Source: Rugalucina vietnamica (lineage: Eukaryota > Mollusca > Bivalvia > Lucinida > Lucinidae). From it: a DNA stretch of 64,000 bases. This document shows, in pieces, positions 1 through 9,521 of this stretch; within the stretch, counting starts at the first letter, position 1; each line of letters begins with the position of its first letter. The notes below the pieces were generated by a model. That model had not been told where the DNA came from. It searched no databases and was given only the letters and a program-made list of their open reading frames with translations. Position numbers and translations under genes: made by a program. The DNA is taken from contig OZ024878.1 in NCBI GenBank assembly GCA_964017185.1, forward strand, positions 2,707,151 to 2,771,150, given 5' to 3'.

Positions 1-303
1 AGACACTATGAATTGATTTCCAAATATAATGTTGGGTTAAAGACGCTTTTAAGTGAGGGTCTTTCGGAACCAGAATTTTATGGTGACTTGGTTTACAAAT
101 TTAAGAAACTTATAGGAAGTAATGATTTTTCTTTTCAATTTAGAAAAATCATAACACGTTACAGACGTATAGGTTATAACTTGAATGTTATGCGACAGTC
201 TGCATGCTTAGTTTTTAACCCAATCACGGTTGATAACTATGCTGCCTTCTTTAATTGCACGCCGGTGGGTCTGGCGTCAAACTCTATGATGGCCCCGACT
301 TAA
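1..303 (+). pseudogene. retroelement reverse transcriptase, C-terminal fragment
   Basis: Open frame entering from the left edge (read from base 1 as a continuation, not from an internal Met) and stopping at 303. The protein has the low-complexity-free, basic C-terminal look of a reverse-transcriptase polyprotein tail (SEPEFYGDLVYKFKKL, FRKIITRY, RQSACLVFNP). A nearly identical stretch recurs at 63503-63902, where it follows recognisable RT motifs (MGTNCAPLVADL and YLEDILNIDN at 63030-63210), so this is the end of the same element. The 5' part is outside the window. Penelope-like element is my best family guess from the RT motif style, but I could not test it. Confidence 0.6.
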
Positions 304-559
304 AGCTATGCATTTTAGTTGGTTGGGGCCGGAGCTTCTTGTCTGTTGCTTGGCCCACCGGGGTCCAACTGATGTTTTTCTTTTGCTCCGGAGTTGGTAA
401 GTTATTTGGCGCCCAGGGATCTCCATCGTCGGGCAGCTTACTGAATCTGTGAGTCCTGGTTTTTGATTCATCAGGATGTTTATCATGATTTATTTGTTTG
501 TTCTTGATGATTCATTTACTAGTTAGATATTCACCACAAGGACCGAAGAACTAACTAAA

Positions 560-930
560 TGTTATGAACCACTGCAGAAGCTGAGGGTGAGGTTACGGCC
601 GTGTAAAATCGATTTAAACCCGCCAGTAACTTTGTGTTACTGATCGTTCCAAGTCGATACTTCTGTGGTGGTTCTTTTTGTTTTATGTCTTGGTGTTTAA
701 AATATTTTTGTGCTGTTGGCGCCTTATGTGTGTTTTCATATTTTAGTTAAGTTAAGGTAACTGAGTGGCCACCTATTGGGAAAATAGCTGCTCATTCGGC
801 TTACGAAATGTTTTCATGGTATAAGTGCCTGATTGTTAGTTTGGTTTTTTCCCGCCTCGGTTTTTGGAGTGGGAATCTTTTTCTGATTGCGCCTTTTCCT
901 GATCTTTGCCTACTTGTACTTTTTTATGAT
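560..930 (-). repeat. interspersed repeat family R1 (GTACAAGTAGGCAAAGATCAGG), full-length copy
   Basis: About 370 bp, noncoding. On the minus strand it begins with a GTACAAGTAGGCAAAGATCAGG-type motif, passes through ATAGGTGGCCACTCAGTTACC and ends near the GAACCACTGCAGAAGCTGAGG block. Other long copies: 43109-43400, 46518-46620, 46643-46950, 48462-48820, 50177-50540, 62288-62620 (plus) and 58722-59001 (minus). Shorter or diverged pieces: 11095-11255, 26441-26530, 28626-28725, 36482-36530, 43731-43785, 49761-49795, 59845-59935. Confidence 0.8.
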
Positions 931-1069
931 TCTGCGTACTTAAACAACTAGAATATTTATAATTTATGTCATATATGCAAGAAAAGATCTAACATAAGTT
1001 AGAATAACACAGTTTTGTAGTTTCGCTGAATTTTCATTTTCGACCAAGGTCTGAATATATCCTATTTCC

Positions 1070-1175
1070 GTCGGTATGGAGAGGTATAACGGAATACCGA
1101 TGGAAATATTCCGTCTATATATGACCTTGGCGGTTGGTGGGACGTTCAAACCCCAATCAACCAACCAAGACATAA
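1070..1175 (+). repeat. SINE 3' tail fragment
   Basis: Ends with the ATGACCTTGG..GTTGGTGGGACGT...AATCAACCAACCAA tail that also closes the tRNA-derived SINE at 37150-37314. No tRNA head is visible here, so this is a 5'-truncated copy. Confidence 0.55.
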
Positions 1176-1488
1176 ACAGGTTGGATCAACGTTGACAATA
1201 CTGATAAATCAGACGACATTTCCAATCTACCATATATATGACGTTACACTCTGCTAAACGTGTATAATAAGTCCGTGCTTTATTTTACGTGTACATTGGT
1301 TATTTTATCTCGGATACACATGTCTAAAAGTCTGAAGTTAGATTATGATTATTTTCGCCATTTTCGTTTTGATACTTTGTGCAATGTTTTACTATTATTA
1401 TCAAGTCGCATGTATAATTCTCTCGCTGATGGCTTAGTACTTAAAACGTAAATGTATTTCAATGAAGTGAAATTGAGGTTTACTTATA

Positions 1489-2302
1489 CACTGAGGGGAA
1501 CTTCTAACGCAACACTTTCATTTTCCATCATATCTCAAAAATTAAACCACCAAATTCATTGAAATTTTCCGCAAACATAAATCAATTATGCTTGCGTATT
1601 GTCTGTATTTTTCACTGAAATTGATTGTCCACAACCTATAGAATATTAAGTTTATCTAACAAGACTCAAAAATGAAAAAGCCACGACATTTGGCGAATTT
1701 AATAGTATCACAGCGGTGTCTCAAAACGTATCATATCAAGCTCGTATCCCGTATCCCTAACCCCACGAGCTTGCAAATAAGTTTTCAAGCAATAAAAAAA
1801 AACAACATATGATGTGTTTAGTCCAAGAAGTAGCGTTATTGGTTACCTCTGGGATGCGTTTAAAAACAGGCATGTGCGGTGTGTTGTTTCAAGAAATCCG
1901 CAGTAGCTGAAGTAGATCCTTATGGAGGAGTAGAGAAACATCCCACACGGACTTGCTATGAAATAAATATGTTTTGTTTATGAGGAGGAGGTGTTCCTGT
2001 GTCGTCCAGGCCCATTCTGGATATACAGGATATTAACTGACTATGACAAACTTCACTGCTGTGATATTCGAGTACTTGCATTTACTTATCTGTCCAACTG
2101 GATTATAGTGACTTTTTGTTTTTCAGTCATATGTTATAAACATCTAATTTATTGCATTATAGTCCATTGATTGTTTTGAAAATTACAGAAAGTAAACATG
2201 AATAGATGACCTAAATTTGTTGAAAATTTCAATAAGAATGATTAATTGATTATTGAGTTATGTCCAAAAAGGTAAGTGTTGCGTTAGAAGTGCCCCTCAG
2301 TG
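1489..2302 (+). mobile_element. decayed Tc1/mariner-type DNA transposon
   Basis: 814 bp bounded by inverted repeats: CACTGAGGGGAACTTCTAAC at the left and its near complement (GTTAGAAGTGCCCCTCAGTG) at the right, followed and preceded by TA, the target-site duplication of the Tc1/mariner superfamily. Inside, 1830-2045 still reads as a transposase C-terminus. Confidence 0.75.
1830..2045 (+). pseudogene. Tc1-like transposase C-terminal remnant
   Basis: One frame reads VIGYLWDAFKNRHVRCV, then RNIP, then FMRRRCSCVVQAHSGYTGY before a stop. These match the C-terminal landmarks of Tc1 transposases (xLWD, IPQ, SMRRRC..VI.A.GGHT.Y). Three in-frame stops between the landmarks show it is dead. It lies inside the TA-flanked inverted-repeat element at 1489-2302. 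Confidence 0.7.
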
Positions 2303-3555
2303 TAAAACTTAATTTTCAATGCATAAAATCTGCGCTCTTCTAGTTAAAAAATAAAGTTGTAAATAGAGATATGTCCGCATAACGCTCGTGCCAGAGTAGC
2401 TGTTATGACCACCCGTGAAAAAGACATTGTCCGAACAATGTTCACACCAGAATAGCTGTTATCACCAGAATAGCTGTTATGACCACTTCATGTACTGTTA
2501 CAGCATGCAAACAAATCAAATATAGGCGCTTAATCACAATTTTTGCTAATTGATTCCATCTGCATTCGTTGTTCTTAGACACGTATATTGTCTCCAGATA
2601 CCTCTCAGATAGACTGTTATACATAGAATGTGATGTGAATCTAATAGGTATATAGAGGGAATCAAAATAAGTTAAGAAAAGAAAATTGAGTATTATATAA
2701 ACCATTTTCAAATATATTATCGTTTATCAACATAAGGTAAGGATAAAATACACATTTGTACATTTTTCAAGTGCCTCGTCCACATTGCTCACTTCCTAAT
2801 TAACGACTATACCTATCACTGGGTACAGTACCTCTAACACTGTGAGGCTTTCACTTCGTACAATACCTCTCATTCACTGGGACAGTAGTTCCTTTCACTG
2901 AAATTCGAACGTACAGTCCTGTATTGTTAGAAATTTCGGAATCGATGAAGTGGATCAGCAAGAGTTTTCTTATATTGAAAGTTCCGAAGTATTTCTTTCT
3001 TTTGGGCGTATTTTATTTTCTCAAAATTGGTTGATTTTAAAACTAGATGAGAAAATGCAGCGACTTTTAACAGTTTTACAACTCTCATCCAAAACAAATG
3101 CCTCCCGTATGCTCCCACGAACACCCTTTTCGGTTTGTCGACCATAAGATGAAACAAGAACATGTACCGAAATGATCAACTGAAAACTATGGCACAGAAA
3201 CAAAACTTATAACACAAAACCATGCAAAATACTTACCACTATCTCACATTTTTTGCCCCAAAAATGTGTTCAGTCACTGGTACAGTGTCTTTCACTGATT
3301 CTACGGTGTACAGTGAATCTATAGGGTGAAAAAGGGAAACAGGCACATATGAGGGCTTCTAAACAAATACCCGCAATACAATCTTACACACGATAGATAT
3401 ATTTAACTTCGGGCTCTCGGTGCATGCTTTTGGCTGGCCAGGTCAGGAAAATATCATACCCACCTGACGCTCAGCGGGTAATATGAACTTAGGCACTGCC
3501 TAGAACGGGCATGCCATCATGATTTTGAAATTATTATTGATTTAACAACTACTAA
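2303..3555. other. unassigned AT-rich intergenic stretch
   Basis: No gene seen. It has small local duplications (ACCAGAATAGCTGTTAT twice at 2445-2485; TCACTGGGTACAGT-type words around 2815-2885 and 3270-3315). The short open frames here do not resemble proteins. Confidence 0.5.
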
Positions 3556-3556
3556 A

Positions 3557-3735
3557 CTCCGTGGTGCAGTGGTTAAGTCACTCGCCTTGTAAACCAGGGG
3601 TCGCAGGTTCGATCACGGGCTTCTCCTAAAACAACAACAAAAATCAACCTCCCGGTTGAGCCTTCGGGTACTCCCGGAACAACAAACCCATAAAAAACAA
3701 CCTACTATAGTGCTGGTCTCGCCCAGGAAAAAAAA
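3557..3735 (+). repeat. tRNA-derived SINE (truncated copy)
   Basis: Head CTCCGTGGTGCAGTGGTTAA..CTCGCCTTGTAAACC..GGTTCGATCACGGGC has A-box and B-box like blocks (B box GGTTCGATC) and a tRNA-Thr-like anticodon loop (CTTGTAA). The same head is at 37150. After the head it diverges, with a hairpin CTCCCGGTTGAGCCTTCGGG..CTCCCGG and A-rich tail. Confidence 0.7.
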
Positions 3736-3821
3736 GTATAAAAAAAAAAGTATAGAAAAAAAAAAAAAAAACAACTACTAAACAAAACTTACTGTAAAAG
3801 TATATGTTGTGCCATTGTCCT

Positions 3822-4440
3822 GTCCTCCCCTATCCAATACCCTACCCTACCCTTACACCTACCCTAACTTTACTCCTACCATTACACCGAACCACCTACC
3901 CAACACCTTACCTCCTACCCTATCCTTACGACTTCCCCCTACTCCAAATCCTTCCCTTACCATACCCTTACTCCTACCCCTACACATAACCTCCTACCCT
4001 ACACATAATCTCCTACCCTACCCTACCCTACTCATACCCTTACTCATACTCTTTGCCCTAACCCTTACTCCTTCCCTTATCCTACCAATACCATACCCTA
4101 ACTTCTACCTACCCAAACTCTTACCCCTACCAGGCTACCCTTACTACCATTGCTGCTACTCCTTAACCTACCATACCCTTACTCCTACTTCTACCCTACC
4201 AGTATTCATATCCTACCCTACCAAACCCTATCCTTACTCATACTACTTACCCTACTCTACCCTACCCTTACTCATTACTCTACCCTATCCTTACTCTATG
4301 CCGTGCCCTACCCCACCTAACCCTACCCTACCAAACCCTATCATTACTCCTACTACTTACCCTACTCTACCCGTACCTTACTCATTACTCTACCCTACCC
4401 TTACTCCTACCCCTCTCTTCACTATCCCTACCTTACCTAG
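3822..4440 (+). repeat. degenerate CCCTA/CCCTTAC simple-repeat tract
   Basis: About 620 bp built almost only of CCCTAC, CCCTTACTC and CTACC words, purine-poor on this strand. It resembles degraded interstitial telomere-type repeats (canonical animal telomere CCCTAA), but the unit is not conserved and true CCCTAA runs are absent. Open frames through it are artefacts of low complexity. Confidence 0.85.
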
Positions 4441-4734
4441 TACCAGGGTGTTCCCCATCGACCTAAGAGTATTAATTTAGGGGACCAATGTCCCACTACT
4501 GACAACTCCTAAACAACATTCTGACAAAATAGGACAATATCAGGAACAAGAAATATTTATTAATTTTGGGGGACATCATGGTCCCCTCTCTGAACAGAAC
4601 TGGGTATTTTGGGGTTATTTTTGGGCCAAAACGTTCATTTTGTGCGCCAGGTAAAACCCTCGGGTAGCTGACTGAAGAACGAACGACTCACGGAGCCGAA
4701 ACGACCAGTTACTTGCATTTGGATGTCCGAATTA

Positions 4735-5086
4735 AGGTTGTATCGGCGATTCGCGGCCGAAACGACCGGATTTCGCTATTTAGACGCATCGTTCCGGCCC
4801 GTTCTGGTTCCGGTAAATAGTAACACCGGATATTAGAAGAATTTCGCGCGTGACTGTGACGTAATTTTTATTTATTTTTTGTAACTTTAGAAAGAAAGTT
4901 GATCTGAATCTGAATAGTTTACTGGTGACACGCCAAATGACATTATTTCACCAGGGGGTTGGATGTAACGACTCGCGGCCGAATCGACCCACTTTCGCTA
5001 TTAAGACGCACCTGTTTCGCTAAATTGTGATACCCGATTATAGCGATAATCGAGCATTCTCGCGCGCTGAAGAAGTGACGTAACCT

Positions 5087-5126
<40 letters not shown>

Positions 5127-5165
5127 TAATTTTGCAAACAAAATTGATCTCAAGTGAAACGAAAA
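4735..5165 (+). repeat. two diverged copies of a CG-rich block
   Basis: 4735-4905 and 4965-5165 are related: each has TCGCGGCCGAA.CGACC, TTTCGCTATT.AGACGCA, TTCTCGCGCG or TTTCGCGCG, GTGACGTAA, a T-rich run, then TTGTAA.TTT...TTGATCT. The second contains a poly-T run (5090-5125). Confidence 0.6.
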
Positions 5166-5374
5166 AATATATTGTCCACAAAGAAGCTAAACTGTATAAT
5201 CATGGGTGGAAAAAGGATGTATATTTTATCTAGAACTACCGATGGGATAGCGAATTATCGCGAGATAGGGAGATTAGCGATATCCCCCGAGACTAGGACC
5301 GGACGTTCAGGTGCACAAAGTTAGTTAGGTAAACAACATCAGAGTTCATTTACCCGTGTGTACGCGTTACCTAT

Positions 5375-5443
5375 AGGCGGGCACGCAGCTGGGCCTTCGG
5401 CCCAGCCTCAGTGCGCTTCGCGCACTTCGTGCCATGCCCGTAA
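5375..5443. repeat. multi-hairpin palindrome with TTCG loops
   Basis: Outer arms GGCGGGCACG / CATGCCCG enclose two perfect stem-loops: GCTGGGCC-TTCG-GGCCCAGC and GTGCG-CTTCG-CGCAC. It looks like the GC-rich core of a foldback element. No flanking duplication was recognised. Confidence 0.6.
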
Positions 5444-5692
5444 TAACTACGGTATTATTCTTTACCATGGAATGTCACATTGCAAGTCATTTAAACCTGA
5501 TCTTTCTTTTAGTCTTATTTTCGCTTGGAGTTGATATATATCTAATCAATAGTATATACTAAGGTGATACAAAAAGAAAACAACACACTTTTGTGCGAAA
5601 AAATGATTTATTTGACAAAAAAATCCCGAGGGGTCAGACCATCACGGAAACCGCTCGAAAAAAACAAGGGGAGTAAATCTTGTCTTTCTAAA

Positions 5693-5705
5693 CCGGAAGT
5701 GACGT
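5693..5705 (+). promoter_or_regulatory. composite ETS/CRE-like promoter motif
   Basis: CCGGAAGTGACGT lies 87-99 nt upstream of the ballast-domain gene start codon. CCGGAAGT is the ETS/GABP core and TGACGT a CRE half site; the joined form is a known proximal-promoter composite in animals. No TATA box at a convincing distance. Role inferred from sequence and position only. Confidence 0.4.
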
Positions 5706-5791
5706 TATACTATACTTGTAGATATCCGCTTCCTTTCGATCCGCCATTACTATTGATACACACATATAAAGTCGCATTAGCAATCAGAATT

Positions 5792-8700
5792 ATGGAAGAC
5801 AACGCCGATTTTGATGTTGTTCCCGACGTGAATGAGCGTCAGGAGATTGCGCCATATCAGTTCGAACCACAGCCGGTAGTTCTAGCGAGGGAATCGGACG
5901 CGAGCGATTCCTCAGAAGGCGAGGATGAAATTGAGGACCAGGTCCCGGTTGATGCCGACGAACTTGTTGGGCGTGTTGGTAACACAAACTGGTGGGTTAA
6001 ATTTATTTTTTATTTTCGTTTGAAGCGTGACGAGGGATCATAGATGGAAAATGTATTTACAGCATTTATAATGCATCGTTTCCGAAATACGAATGGGTGA
6101 GTGGGTGGGGTACCTGAAATAAATTGCCAGCGCATTTCATTTGATATTTTACTTTTTCTAGCACCGCATTTAGATAGTTGAGGTCTAGATGAGATTGGTC
6201 TTTTATATATTCTCAGTGTATGTCGGCATGATGATGAAATGTGTTTTTATGATAATCTCATTTTAGTATTATAATCGAGGTCACCTGTGTATTATGGGAA
6301 GGGAAACTATACTACACTTTTACTTGTTTATACTCCTTCCACATGCACACTGCTGAGGTATGGCAGCTTGTAGGTATGTGCAAACTTCATCGGTGTACAG
6401 CGTTTATGTTTAACATCCAAGTCAACATTTTTTTCGGTCATGTCGAGACTGAAACAACATTGTTGGACTTTTAACCAGTACATGTATTATCAGGAGGCCA
6501 AGGCCTCTACGTAGCTTTGGAAGCCGGTACTCTACCACTTTGGCACACTGTTTTGATTACATCCCAAGCAACTTTTTTCATTCATGTGGAGAGCATCTGC
6601 TCCTACCTACCCAGTTCTATGTGGAATTTTTTTTCTTATTATCAATATGCTAAAGAGTAGAGGCTGTAGTCTAAAGCCCCTATCTCACAGGAATGCGACA
6701 ACTGGAGACAAGTTTGTGACTATTTTGCGACAAAGATAAAGATATAAACACAACTTTCACATACCAGTCTCATTGAATGGACATTTATGCGACAAATTTG
6801 CAAATTTATGTCTTATTTTGAAAATATATCTTGCGACTGTCACGTGACTGTCGAACGACAGTCCCACAAATGTACCTTTACAGTCATTTTCATTCATATG
6901 ACAGTCGCAAGACATTCATGAGAGTGTCGCACAACATTCGTACGAATATCATGAGTTTTATTTCCTCACCAGAAAATCGCGAGGTGTTAGCTAATTTTCT
7001 CAAGACAGTTGTGCGACTGTCGTACGACATTCGTACAAGTGTCATGAAAAACAGTCTTATAAGAGCTTGTCATATGACAGTCGAAAGACATTCATGAGAG
7101 TGTCGCACAACATTCGTACGAATATCACGAGTTTTATTTCCTCACCAGAAAATCGCGAGGTGTTAGCTAATTTTCTCAAGACAGTTGTGCGACTGTCGTA
7201 CGACATTCGTACAAGTGTCATGAAAAACAGTCTTATAAGGGTGCGGTCTACCTTAGGTGTGCTAGTATCATTTCTAAGGCTGACTGATTTGAAGAGAGCT
7301 TGTAATGAAAATATGTGGTTGCTATTGTATGACTGCCAATGCTCTAATGTGTCTTTTCAGGTGCCTGTGTGGAAACTGTATACCAATGGGAACTGAGCAT
7401 GAATCTGTGTGTTGCCAAGAAATACATGGTTACAGTTACAGACTAGAAGAAGAGGATGTGCAGTGCATTACCCAGCATCCTGGATTTGACGCCAACTGCA
7501 CCAACCCATGGGTACTGGAACTATCGTTCTGGGAATATCTCCAAAACAACGGACCAATTGGTGATGAAGAACCAAGGCATGAGTAAGTTGAACAATGTAA
7601 TATAACTTCATCAAGCTTTCACTTTTTTTTTCAATATATGAACATAAGCATCTGAGCAACATTAGGATATAAACAGATGTGAAAACAGCAAATAAATATT
7701 TGAACAAACCACTAAACTACAAACCAATTACAGGTATATTATAAGCACATATATACATATTCTATGCTACAATTTATTTCGTATAATGGCCTTGTAAGAC
7801 TTACAAGACAATAATATTATACCGGCTAGCAATTTGAACTTGTATGCTTTAACAGGAAATCTTACCGAAACGAAATGCAAGAAATCAGATATTACTTTAA
7901 CCCAATTTATTTGACACAATCACAAAAAAGACCACTTTTGGCAGACTAATATAATTGCATAGGCCAGTTCATCAGTCTGTGAAAATAAATTGTCCTAAAA
8001 GTATGCATGGAGAGAACACAAATCACACCAAATTCGATAGCCATGAAAAAAAAATGGTAACAGTAATTTGCCAAGCAAATCCTGATTCATTCTAGGCTCA
8101 AGAAATTAATTACAACTGTTGAAGGGGAGCCTGGTGGTAGAGCATCAGACAACGAATCGAGAGGTTCTGGGATTTATCCCCACTTAAAGTGCCATGTTGT
8201 TTCCTTGAGCAAGGAAAATTAACTTCCCGAAGTACTGTTAAATACCCAGGAAGCAGCTGCCCTGTCCTGACATGACTTATAAATTATTGACTAGAACATA
8301 AAATCTCTATATACAAACAACAATTAACTAGGTACAAGTGGACATCATGATATGTACAATAGACAAGCTGACAGAATATTTTCACATTAATCCTTTATGG
8401 CACTGCATTTGAGCCGCCCCATGGGAAAACCAACAATCTGAAAACAAAGGCGCAGATCAGCTTCGCGGTGACCGCGAAGCTGATCAGCGCCTTTGTTTTC
8501 GCTACTCGGATAGTACAAATCCTCCTCTACTTAACTAAAAATTTCAAGCTTCTAGCCTGCTTCTGTAGCTGTACAGGTCGGTTTGTGTCGGACCTGTTCG
8601 GAAACCACATTGTTGGTTTTCCCACGAGGTGGATAATTTTTCTTTGATTCAGAAAGATACATGTATCTGACAATACTATTTTTACAACTGACTATTTATT

Positions 8701-9440
8701 CATCATATTACTGACTCATCTGTTGAAATTGATGGCTTTGACCTGACATTACTCAAAAATTGTTGACTAGGATCATTGGATGTTCAACCACAAACGTGTA
8801 AGAGTAGACAATTATAACCATTCTGTGATAGCAATATTGAGACAAATTTGCTTGTGGCCCTTGCAAATATTGTGTCAGACTGAGGATCGAGAGATGTGGT
8901 TCAAACCTCACTAATGCTGTGGTCTGTCCCTGACATGACTGAAAATAGTGTTGACTGGAAAGTTTAACCACCAATAAAAATATTTAGTTTTGCCTTGATT
9001 GAAAATCAACAACAAATAGCAACACTGATAGTGAATGTACATGAACCAAATAAAAAAATGAAATGATACTTTCAGGAAATTTCATTTTCTGATTCTAAAA
9101 TTATTTCCATGTGCTAAAACACTACTTCTTACATCAACAAATCAAGGTTCTTGACATGTCATCAAAATGCATACTCCCAAACAATTATTCATGGAGTTAT
9201 ATATTATTTTCCTGGAAACCCAACATCGAATCTGTTGGAAAATGTTTGTGTTCTTATAAAGCCAGTACACTTTTCCATTTTCTTTCCAGGACTTATCGTT
9301 ACATCGCATACAGACGACTGTCAAGGTTCATCTATCAACGGCTGCCAAAACATGACAGAAGAGTCCATCCAGCATGTACAGTGGCAAAGATCAGGGTTGC
9401 CTTTCCAGACCAGAACTATGCCGGGTTTCAATATGCATAG
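5792..9440 (+). CDS. P2X7-type ballast-domain protein, 3 exons, 190 aa
   Basis: Coding exons 5792-5991, 7361-7582 and 9290-9440; phases 2, 2, then stop TAG at 9438; total 573 nt. Exon 1 gives an acidic N-terminus (IAPYQFEP, then SDASDSSEGEDE) ending GNTNW, with the Trp codon split over intron 1. Exon 2 starts CLCGNCIPM, then ESVCCQE, with later Cys: the zinc-coordinating cysteine cluster of the intracellular ballast domain of vertebrate P2X7. Exon 3 (TYRYIAYRRLSRFIYQRLP, PACTVAKIRVAFPD, YAGFQYA) matches the C-terminal part of that domain. There is no channel part, so this is a stand-alone ballast protein, a type known in invertebrates. Its biochemical role is unknown; GTP and zinc binding are known only for the P2X7 domain. 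I chose the ATG at 5792 because it is closest to the domain and follows the promoter-like motif. The gene converges on the THAP gene, with stop codons about 80 bp apart. Confidence 0.8.
6690..7240 (+). repeat. intron 1 tandem duplication (176-bp period) in a GCGAC-rich element
   Basis: Two nearly identical copies starting at CATATGACAGTCG (6895 and 7071) and ending with AACAGTCTTATAAG near 7065 and 7239. Upstream (6690-6890) the same TGCGAC / GTCGCA words recur in both orientations, so the whole block looks like a mobile element rearranged inside intron 1 (5992-7360) of the ballast-domain gene. Confidence 0.7.
8125..8295 (+). repeat. tRNA-related SINE-like repeat
   Basis: Contains AGCCTGGTGGTAGAGCATCAG (A-box like) and GAGGTTCTGGGATTTATCCCC (degenerate B box), then a body ending TGTCCTGACATGACTTATAAATTATTGACT. 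A second diverged copy with GGTTCAAACCTC and the same TGACATGACT tail is at 8840-8990. Both are in intron 2 (7583-9289) of the ballast-domain gene. Confidence 0.5.
8410..8632 (+). mobile_element. foldback MITE family B (TGAGCCGCC), copy 1
   Basis: Inverted termini TGAGCCGCCCCATGGGAAAA / TTTTCCCACGAGGTGG and an internal perfect hairpin around AGCTTCGCGG-TGA-CCGCGAAGCT flanked by GGCGCAGATC and GATCAGCGCC. No coding capacity. Other copies, with approximate ends: 14573-14793, 26009-26246, 37694-37911, 37981-38198, 39720-39918, 47960-48179, 53375-53610, 55347-55581, 59478-59692, 61009-61243. Confidence 0.85.
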
Positions 9441-9488
9441 ACATGTGTTCAATATCAGTAGACAGTGGAGTCATGTTCCATAGAAACA

Positions 9489-9494
9489 TTTATT
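9489..9494 (-). terminator. polyadenylation signal of the THAP gene
   Basis: TTTATT on the plus strand gives AATAAA on the minus strand, 28 nt beyond the THAP gene stop codon. It falls in the short gap between the two convergent genes, so their 3' untranslated regions probably abut or overlap. Confidence 0.5.
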
Positions 9495-9521
9495 GTGTAT
9501 GTGAGATCATAAGATCAATAA

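Noticed and set aside
3809-4480. 223-codon open frame rich in Pro, Thr and Leu
   Set aside because: Produced by the CCCTAC-type repeat; all frames are open for the same reason and there is no protein-like composition.
5564-5791. Upstream extension of the ballast-domain first exon to an earlier Met
   Set aside because: The added residues are basic and low-complexity and overlap the promoter-like ETS/CRE motif; the ATG at 5792 fits the family N-terminus better.
9111-9289. Open frame reading into ballast exon 3 from upstream
   Set aside because: This part is intron; a good acceptor at 9288-9289 and exact phase match with exon 2 define the exon start.
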